This document shows positions 56,431 to 64,000 of a DNA stretch of 64,000 bases, in pieces. Source of the DNA: Dinochytrium kinnereticum (Eukaryota > Chytridiomycota > Chytridiomycetes > Chytridiales > Chytridiaceae). Within the stretch, counting starts at the first letter, position 1. Every line of letters starts with the position of its first letter. Where the stretch lies: NCBI GenBank assembly GCA_027604005.1, contig JADGJT010000016.1:330-64329 (forward strand), in the 5' to 3' direction. The notes under the pieces were generated by a model, which did no database searches, was not told where the DNA came from, and saw nothing but the letters and a program-made list of their open reading frames with translations. Made by a program: the position numbers and the translations under genes.

Positions 56431-57611
56431 AGGCTGGGAAGTTGTTTTGGGTTTGGTTGAGGGAATTTGTGGAATGATGTTTGATTGATGAAATGGTTTT
56501 CTGTCTGGTTTTTTTATTCTTTTTCCATGCGATGAAATATCCGCCATTGTTGTTTTTTTTCTAATTTTGATTTCTTTTTTTTTTTTGTATCTCTCCTCCG
56601 TAGCTAGCTTGCAGTGCACTTTCTTTATAAGTTTTCTTTAGCTGTAATTTTCTTTGGTTGTTTTTTTCTTCACTTTTTTTTTTCATGATGTGATCTGTTT
56701 TTATTTTATCTTTCTATTTCATGAATCATTAATTAATTGGAATTTCTTCATTGAGGCCTCTGGTTTTTTTTTTTTGTTTTTTTTTATTTCCATTGTTGTT
56801 GGGGTGGTTTTTTTACTCTCCCCCGTAACGCCTGGTTAATGTCCTGTTGGTTTGCTATATCATCCGCCCTTTTAGACACTGTTTTTCAGAGTTTAAGAAT
56901 CCTCCTCTCTTGCCTTTTATTCTTTGCTGGTTTGATTTTTTTTATTGGGCTTTTCCTTTCTACCGCGCCGCTCTCGCAACCCTGGAACGACTTGATTCTT
57001 ATGGTTGTGGAATGACCAGACTTTGCTACTTGCTTTGCTTTGAAGATTTTATTGGCTCAAGATTGACTTTGCTTTTTGCTCTTGACGTGTTTGAACCTCC
57101 CTTTCCCTCTATTGTTAACTGTGAGGGATGCTGGAGGGTGTCGTTTTTCTCTTTTACTCTTTTTTTGGGTCTCATTTTGAGACTCTGGTCGTGTTGTTGT
57201 TTGTTTATTTCATTTTGCCTCTTTGAATTTGGATGTCAAGTTGTGATGCTTTGTTTAAAAAATATTATTCATTGTAAGCGCTTTAGTAGTGATGTTCTTG
57301 ACACCTTTGTTTCGCTGTTTTGTTTTATGGAATGAGGTTTCTTGACGGGGTGGTGACTTTTTGTAAGCCTCAAAGGTGAAGCTGGTAACTTTATGTTATG
57401 TGAGGATCATCATTTGTCTTTTTTACTGATGCGTTATTGAAGAGGGAGTTTGGGTTTAATACAGAACAAAACAAGACCAGTACAATCTACTAGGGGTGGA
57501 ATCCAGGTGTCTATGTTTCCTTCTTGAAAAAAAAGGATGGCTCAGAGTGCCGATGTTAGCTCAAACTTCCCATATTTATATATGATGCCAACGGCCCCAC
57601 CCAAACACGTT
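56431..57611. other. T-rich convergent spacer, bZIP / NLR gene
   Basis: A 1.2-kb A/T-rich stretch with many T runs (for example 56569-56586, 56764-56786) between the converging ends of the bZIP gene and the TIR-NACHT-WD40 gene. Frames on the + strand from 56654 and 56847 encode Phe/Leu/Cys-rich runs set by composition. No gene is supported. Confidence 0.65.
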
Positions 57612-60600
57612 CTACTTTCCTACCCGCCGCTGCGCAGGATGAGTCCTGGTATGATCCAAAGGCTCGTTCTCCCTGATCGGTACACGGATCACTGTAACCC
57701 TCCCATCTCTCCCGCCGACAGCCCAAACCCTTGCATCACGCCGGAGCCTCTGAACTCGGAATGAACGAAGCTGGAATGGGAGCCAGAAACGCCTCACGCC
57801 TCCAATGTAAACCCATCCTTCTGTGGATATGGTGGGGGGTGGGGGTTGGGTTGTTGGGGTTGTGGTTTTCGGGGGTTGATTGGGGATGGTGAGGGTTGGT
57901 TGGGTTGGTTGGGTTGGTTGGATGGGTTCGAAGGGTTGGGAGTGTGGTTGGGTGGCGCGTTTGGGTGATTTTGGTTGGAGACGACGTTTGTCTAAGCGCC
58001 CTGTTCAAGTGACGTGTTGTGTTAGACGTGTTTCAGGTTCGTTCAAGGCCTCGACCCGTATTTACCTGTCGAGAAGTTCCAGGTGTATACATGCTTCTCC
58101 TCCACCTCGACCATCACCAAACTGCCATAAAGGCACCGGATGATGCCAAATTGGTCAGGATCCACTCCTAAAGACTTACGGCGAATTTCCTTCCCGCTAT
58201 CCAGTGACCAAGCTCTGACATAGTCCTCAGCAATCGATACAACAGCCGTGCCTTCTGGATTGAAAACAACATGCCGGATCCACCGCGAATGCCCACGAAG
58301 ATGGAGTCGCGGTCTCTGCTTCTCACCATCTCTCACCTTTAGCAGATCCCAAATCATCACAGTCATATCATCAGACCCAGACGCAAGGAACCTCCCATCT
58401 TCTGAGCAAGCAATACACGTAATGGAGTCCGTGTGCGAGGTTGCCTTTCCTCCAGACTTGAACCCGGAAGAATGGAAATCGGCCTTGCCAGGAGGTAATT
58501 GGTGACCAAGCCTCGACACGTGAGCTCCAGATTCAACGTCCCATATCATGATGGTCCGGTCTGTTGATCCAGAGAATGCAAAAAGGCCGTCTGGGGAGAA
58601 CTCGATGCACGTCACTTGTCCGTCATGTTCGGCTCCTTCATGATCGTCGCCTCGTGAGAGGGCGTCCCAGAGTTTAATCGTCTTGTCGACCGAGCCAGAG
58701 ACGATTAATGCGCCGTCCGGGGAGAAGCAGATGGAGCTCACGGGACGTGAATGACCATTGAAACGCATGAGTGTGGTGCCTTGGAGTAGGTTCCATAAGC
58801 GAATAGAGGCGTCTTTAGAGCTAGATGCGAGTATCGTTTCATCTGTGGGATGGCATGCTACAGAAAGAATCTTATCATGATGGCCCCTTAGAATCATTAC
58901 GGGCTTAATGGGTTTATCATGCTCGGAATTCTCGTTCGAGGACTCGCTTTTTCTTAGTGTTTCTTCCTCACAACCAATTCCGTGGAAGAGATCCCAAATC
59001 CAAACCTGGTGGTCCGTTGTTCCGGTCGCCAAAACCCGATCCGCTACCCCAAAAGTGGCGCATAACACATCTGCAGGATACCCTTCCAGGACTTTAACTC
59101 GTTTTGCAAAAGGTGCGGTTATGCCATTCAACTGCCACACCGCGACAGTTAGATCGTGGCCGGAGGTGGCCATCCACTTTCCTGACCTCGAAATGGTAAT
59201 AGCGTTAATCCAATCTTCGTGACCAGTGGGGAGCTTTCCGAGAGAGGCACCTGTCTCAGTGCAGATGAAGTTTATATCAGGATGACCGCTGTTGGATGTC
59301 CAAAGCACAGCTTTTTGGGTCGGATGGAAGATGGCGGTTGAGACTGTCTTCTGGCATTCAACAGTCTTTTGTAATGAGCCTAAAGATAATGGAAGGATAT
59401 TTTAATGTTCTGGAGTCGAAAGTTCAAGATGAAAGATGCTACCAGAAGGCAATTCCCAAAGTTTGATGTCTCTTTCGGAGAAAGACATGAGAGATTTCCC
59501 ATCCGCAGCAATATCAATACCAGCTATGCTATCCTTATGTCCAATAAGCTTCCCAACTTCAGTTCCCGTGGCAGGGTCCCACGATTTGATCAGCTTATCC
59601 TTTGACGAGGAAAAAATCAGGTTTGTCGTCTTGCACCAAAGCACCGCGTTCACTTCATCCTCGTGCCCAGACAATGTGGACAAGCATGATTGCCATTCAT
59701 TCACTCCTCCAACAATCACTTTTGGAATAACTAACGACGACTGCGTTTCAATGAGAGGAAAATATTGCTTGTAAAGCGGGCATCCTAGAGGAGAGAATGG
59801 GAGGCCCGTTCCGTAGACTTCAAGAGCGCACGCTGATATTGCTGGATAAAATGACTGCATCATGCGGATTCCATCCTCGAGGATAGTGGAAAGCTCCTTG
59901 TCGGATCCAAGGTCTTGAACCCATGATGAGAATCTTTTCATGTGCCTTGTGCATATATGTAGCTTCTCCAAAATGCTCATGATTTCAATGTAATTGAGAA
60001 GCTTTGACCTGATAAATGTGTCTATCGCCTTTGAAAGTGAATCCATCGCTGCTCCTCCCCAGTCACTATAAATCCCGCCATCCTCGAGATGCCGGACAAA
60101 GTTGCAGCACGAATACGCTAGACCGGGTGAGACGCGGTTAAAAATTAGTTCAGAAAAGTTATCAATCTCGGTGTGAAGTACGCCTGGAGTCATGCTTGCG
60201 ATGTTTGGTCGGGACTTTTCTGCGATAAGTTCCAAACAGATTATGGCGAAATTTTGATGTAGCTGCCTCATATCAAAGAAAAGCTTCTCGTCTGTGCATC
60301 GCAATAGGTTTGTGATAAAATCGGAAAATGACTTGTGGAGAGTTTGAACGGAGTCGTCTGTTATGTTGAGGACTGGCCTAAGTATTCCAAGCACGCTACC
60401 CACGACGTCAATGTCCAACTTTAAAAGCTCCGAAATTGCTATGTGTGATATAGGTTCCTTTACGCACACTATGCATCCGAGTACCTGCTTCAAAATATCT
60501 AACTCACTTTCGTTACGTGAGCTAATTATTCGACGTAAGGTAGAAAGGTACATGGAGTCCATTTTCTGGTCTAAGCATATTCCCTCGCCTTGTTCTGATT

Positions 60601-62169
60601 CCACCAGCCGCTCTAACACCGCCAGCGGGGTTAAAGATCTTCTGATATCCTCACAGGCTAGAAACAGCCACATAAAAAGGCCATTTGCCGATGCAGCCAG
60701 CTTTTCTGCAAGCTCTTCAATTTCCTCACTTGATTTTTTCAATCGATGCTTCATTGCCTTCATTCTCGCATTTGCGAATATCTGAAGGTCTCGGCGTTGA
60801 CTAGAGTCACTGAGGTCCAGCCACCTTGGTTTGAACTCGCTTAGAGACTCTTCAATATCACTTTCTGGTCGGCTGGTCACGAGAAGCTTCACGAAATCTG
60901 GCATCTCTGACCATCGCGAAATAATGTGAAGCAATGATTTTCTTTGACTGGTTCGTGCTAACGCGCATTCATCGAGAGCTTCTACAATCACAACAACCGG
61001 AAGACGTTCAGAATCCGTTAGATGAGCTAATGGATCCACTAAAAGGCACTTGAACTTCACATAGAGTGAAGATTCCGCGATTATATTTGGCTGGTTTTTC
61101 TGAAGCTGCCTTAATCGCATCGCAACGGACGGGAACTTCTGTGCGAACTGAAAAGCAAGTGTCGCCAGCAGACGATCTGGGTTGCACCTCGACGCATTAC
61201 CATGCTTTCCAATGAAATATCCAAGTAACCTCCCCGTCTCCCGAAATTGCGACCATGCCATGGCTGCGACAACGGATTTCCCAACACCAGCCACGCCTTT
61301 CAGCCAGTATGCCCGGCTCTTTGGATCATGAAACCAGTTTGTTATCTCCTGCAATAGCCATTCTCGCGTTCCGTCCATCTTCTTTAATAATATCTCCTTG
61401 ACCTCATTCTCCATTTTGGGGCCCTCCGGCAGAAGCCATTGCTCCAGATCCTTCAAATATGCATGTGATTCATTTCGGGCTTCCTTCCGTTTCCTAATGT
61501 CAGGATTGTTATTCAGCTGACCTTCCAGAGAGTTTCTGGCCGCAGCCATCATGTTGCGAATGTCCTGGGCGAGTGTATCTATGGTTGTTTCCCAGTCGTC
61601 AAGGTTTGAGTTCCCGAGATCTACGAGGGGGCAGCGTGAGGTAAGCGCGTGAGACCAAGTGAAGGGACCGTTGTCCAGCTGAACAACGACCATTTGCTTT
61701 TCCTTTGCATGCGCAAAGTTAAGCTCCTTTTTGCAGTTGTAGGAGGCCTGATGAAGTATTAGCGCGTCTGTGCTTGTAATTGTCAAGGAGAAGGAGATGG
61801 TACCTCATATGCTGCTGATATGCATGGGATAATGACTGCTGAAGATGTCAACCCATCATACATAGAGTCATTAATGTTTCCACGAATGTTGGCCAAGTCC
61901 ATCCAAATCTTGAAAGAGCGAGACTCTAAGGATTGCTTCACTCTTAAAACTGTTTTCTGATGTGACCATCTGGAGGTTCGTCAGTTTGACCATAACTGGC
62001 TGTGGCCTCACTGGTAACTCAGCATGGCATCAAAGGCGTAATCGGTGACTGACTTCTTGCTGCTCTCGCCATCTCCCTCAACCCTGATCCTTGAATCCCG
62101 TGATGAGCCTTTGTCTTCCGGCTGCTCTGTCTCTAGGACAGCATTGACTCTGGATGCCCCGCATCCCAT
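57612..62169 (-). CDS. TIR-NACHT-WD40 NLR-like protein with N-acylation motif
   Basis: Five exons join in frame: 62169-62012, 61969-61804, 61747-59443, 59379-58066 and 58000-57612, 4,332 nt or 1,443 residues. MGCGASR gives an N-myristoylation Gly2 and palmitoylation Cys3. Residues about 44-170 are a TIR domain: YAFDAMLSYQWS, then FKIWMDLANIRGNINDSMYD GLTSSAVIIPCISAAYE, then YNCKKELNFA with Glu116 at the place of the TIR catalytic Glu. The NACHT domain has Walker A LKGVAGVGKS (about 257-266) and Walker B VVVIVEALDECAL. WD40 repeats follow (LSGHEDEVNAVLW, LRGHHDKILSVACHP, IKLWD, MIWDVESG). A Pro/Thr/Gln linker and a closing blade GWVYIGGVRRFWLP ... VGGRDGRVTVI end the protein. By analogy with fungal NLRs, ligand sensing by WD40 would drive NACHT oligomerisation and TIR signalling; NADase activity is possible but unproven. 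Confidence 0.88.
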
Positions 62170-62273
62170 CAGAAAAGAAGGTAGTGGGACGTATGGCAAA
62201 AAACGGGAAGGATCAACGTGATCGACAGGTTTAGTTCCATGTGATATTTATTATCATTTCGCATACGTACAGT

Positions 62274-63123
62274 TCATGCGTTCTTCGCGAGAATGAGAAG
62301 GAAATAGAACTCGGCTTCCTTCCCTTCCTCATGCTTAAGGGCCTTCTTCATTGACCATGCCCTCTCCACGGAGATATCGGAAAAGCCAACCTTTTCCAGC
62401 TGATCCTTTATTTCCGTGATGCTGATGCCGTGGCGATGCACACCATGCGATTTCACGATGCTGGGATCATGGAAGCGAACCGCGTTGGGCCCATCATCTT
62501 CAAAGCTGTAACAGAAAAAGAGGAAAGGTTAGAGCACCAAATGAGTAGTGTCAATGACCCACTCTGTAAATGCAACTCGACCGCCAGGGCTCAGAGTTTG
62601 CTTAATGACCGTCAAAAATGATACCAGGTCAGGAATATGGTGGAGGGTCAGGTGAGAGACAGCAAGGTCAAATCGCTGGCCTCCCAACGCCGGATGATCC
62701 GGATCCTCCAAAAGAATCTCCTTGGCCATCATGTTGGGAACCTTGCCTTCGCTTGCTGGTCCAACTTTGGATGTGAAAACATCCACCATCCCAGGCGCCG
62801 TGTCAACCCCAAGCAGTGAGTCAACATGCGGAGCCAGGAGGACTGAGAGGAGTCCAGTGCCACAGCCAACTTCCAAGACTTTCATGTCTTTGGAAAGCTG
62901 GATCTTGGAGGAGATGGCTTCAAAAGCCGACTTGGATGCGGAAACATGCTCTGCATGTAGGGTTGAGATTTGAAATCAAAACTGAATTCTTGATTACCTG
63001 GGTTCTTGTCCCAGTCCACAGCTCGGTTGGAAAAGGAGGTCTTTTGATCATGCTAGAACCGTCAGACTCTTGGTTCTGCCAAATACCTACCGCGTGATGG
63101 TGATCGTGGTGGTGGTCGTGCAT
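62274..63123 (-). CDS. Class I SAM-dependent methyltransferase
   Basis: Four exons, beginning with a His-rich start MHDHHHDHHHAHDQKTSFSN RAVDWDKNPEHV. The Rossmann-fold SAM-binding motif is DMKVLEVGCGTGLLSVLLAP, followed by LLGVDTAPGMVDVF (acidic residue binding the ribose), then FDLAVSHLTLHHIPDLVSFL and LSPGGRVAFTDFEDDG. The C-terminal part (HGISITEIKDQLEKVGFSDI SVERAW) fits the UbiE/type 11 superfamily found widely in fungi. The substrate cannot be told. A GTGGGT donor after GGRVAFT links to the last exon. The gene lies 104 bp upstream of the NLR-like gene in the same direction; whether they are functionally connected is unknown. Confidence 0.85.
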
Positions 63124-63198
63124 CTGGTGCTGTCCTGATCGTTTTGAAAAAGCACAATAAAAATATATGATTTGTAGTGGTTTGTAGCGCCTCTTATA

Positions 63199-64000
63199 TT
63201 AAACGCTCAATTCTTCCTGACGAACAGCGCCAGAGTCCAGCATCTTGCGGTAAGGAGCCAGGGCAGGGTTCACCTCCCTCTCCAAGAAAGCAACAACCTG
63301 CTGAGGAGCGCGACCGACAAAGGTCTTGGGGTCAAGAAGCTTGTCCAGTTGGGGAATAAGAGGTTGGAAGTATTCGCACTTTCGGATTCTCTCGACAAGG
63401 TCGTTCTCTCCACCATCCTCCTTAACAACACGCGCAGCCTGGTGAGATAGAACACGGATCTCCTCGTGACATCGCTGACGATCACCACCGTGCTCCTTGA
63501 CCATGCACATGATGACATTCTCAGTGGCCATGAAGGGAAGCTCCTGGTTGATACGGCGGCTAATGACACCAGGGTAGACAACCATCCCATCGAAAATGTT
63601 CTGAAGGAGTGAAATGACGATATCAGCGGTCAGGAAGGCCTCAGGGATAGTGATCCTGCGGTTGGCAGAGTCGTCCAAGGTACGCTCCAACCACTGATTA
63701 GAAGCGGTGGCGTGGGTGTTGGCGACCAAAGTCATGAGGTGACGGGAGAGTGAGCACACACGCTCGCATCGCATGGGGTTGCGCTTGTAGGCCATGGCAG
63801 AGGAACCAATCTGGTCCTTCTCAAAGGGTTCTTCAATTTCCTTGAAGTTTGCAAGGATACGGATGTCGGATGCGAGCTTGTGAGCCGTCGCCCCGAAGGA
63901 GGCGAGGGAGGCGCAAACATCGAGGTCTACCTTGCGAGAGTAGGTCTGGCCGGTAACTCCGTAGGCGCTGGGGAACCCGTTCATCTCTGTCACCAGACGG
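63199..64000 (-). CDS. ADE13: Adenylosuccinate lyase, C-terminal part
   Basis: The gene runs off the right edge; the last 267 residues are present in one open exon. The fumarase/aspartase superfamily signature [20 protein letters not shown] holds the mobile catalytic loop and the substrate-binding region. Downstream blocks such as [29 protein letters not shown] and [22 protein letters not shown] are typical for eukaryotic ADSL/Ade13. The enzyme catalyses two steps of purine synthesis: SAICAR to AICAR, and adenylosuccinate to AMP. Its 5' part lies outside the window. Confidence 0.96.
   Translation of the reverse strand, partial: RLVTEMNGFPSAYGVTGQTYSRKVDLDVCASLASFGATAHKLASDIRILANFKEIEEPFEKDQIGSSAMAYKRNPMRCERVCSLSRHLMTLVANTHATASNQWLERTLDDSANRRITIPEAFLTADIVISLLQNIFDGMVVYPGVISRRINQELPFMATENVIMCMVKEHGGDRQRCHEEIRVLSHQAARVVKEDGGENDLVERIRKCEYFQPLIPQLDKLLDPKTFVGRAPQQVVAFLEREVNPALAPYRKMLDSGAVRQEELSV

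Noticed and set aside
56654..57335. Plus-strand Phe/Cys/Leu-rich frames after the bZIP gene
   Set aside because: T-rich composition makes such frames open by chance; they resemble membrane proteins only superficially and show no domain.
58043..58066. Stop of the NLR-like gene at 58043
   Set aside because: A consensus intron removes this stop and joins to a long frame carrying the expected closing WD40 blade; the whole model then has an exact codon count.

Overview
The window looks like nuclear DNA of an early-diverging, probably zoosporic (flagellated) fungus. Protein-coding genes are tightly packed on both strands and interrupted by many short GT-AG introns of about 40-100 nt. Fungal families are present: a Spa2/SHD polarity protein, a DUF3712 membrane protein, a WSC-S41-GPI secreted protein and a NACHT-WD40 protein. 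A DNAJB13/radial-spoke-type HSP40 points to a lineage that still builds an axoneme. Two bacterial-type iron superoxide dismutases are a further mark of an unusual lineage. The assignment rests on gene content only; I could not run a phylogeny. No tRNA, rRNA, CRISPR array or intact transposon was recognised. One 10-N assembly gap lies at 16658-16667.

Layout. 0.8-5.9 kb: DUF3712 membrane protein (-) and MAU2/Scc4 cohesin loader (+). 6.1-10.1 kb: FeSOD (-), pirin (+), FeSOD (-). 10.2-13.4 kb: a dysferlin-domain protein, a small coiled-coil protein and an IQ-motif protein. 13.4-16.3 kb: an FG nucleoporin of the Nup58/Nup49 type and COP9 signalosome subunit 6, whose start codons are only 33 bp apart. 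16.4-19.3 kb: CMC2-like (cut by the gap), URI1/Bud27 and a small coiled-coil protein. 19.3-21.8 kb: the emptiest stretch, with an orphan TATA promoter. 21.8-31.1 kb: TMA7 (63 codons in six exons), DNAJB13-like and RRP5. 31.9-37.9 kb: Spa2-like and USO1/p115. 39.1-42.7 kb: WSC-S41-GPI. 43.0-52.4 kb: PRP8. 52.4-53.6 kb: microsatellites and a small tandem-repeat cluster. 53.6-56.4 kb: a bZIP regulator. 57.6-62.2 kb: an NLR-like protein. 62.3-64 kb: a class I methyltransferase and the 3' part of adenylosuccinate lyase.

Most genes are housekeeping: ribosome biogenesis (RRP5), splicing (PRP8), prefoldin/RNA polymerase assembly (URI1), nuclear pore, cohesin loading, vesicle tethering and purine synthesis. 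The accessory highlights are three. First is the 1,443-residue protein at 57612-62169. Read through five exons it gives an acylation-type N-terminus (MGCGASR), a TIR domain with its candidate catalytic Glu, a NACHT ATPase, WD40 repeats and a terminal blade: a candidate membrane-tethered TIR-NLR immune receptor. Second is the FeSOD-pirin-FeSOD cluster. Third is the WSC-S41-GPI surface protein with a lysine-rich insert.
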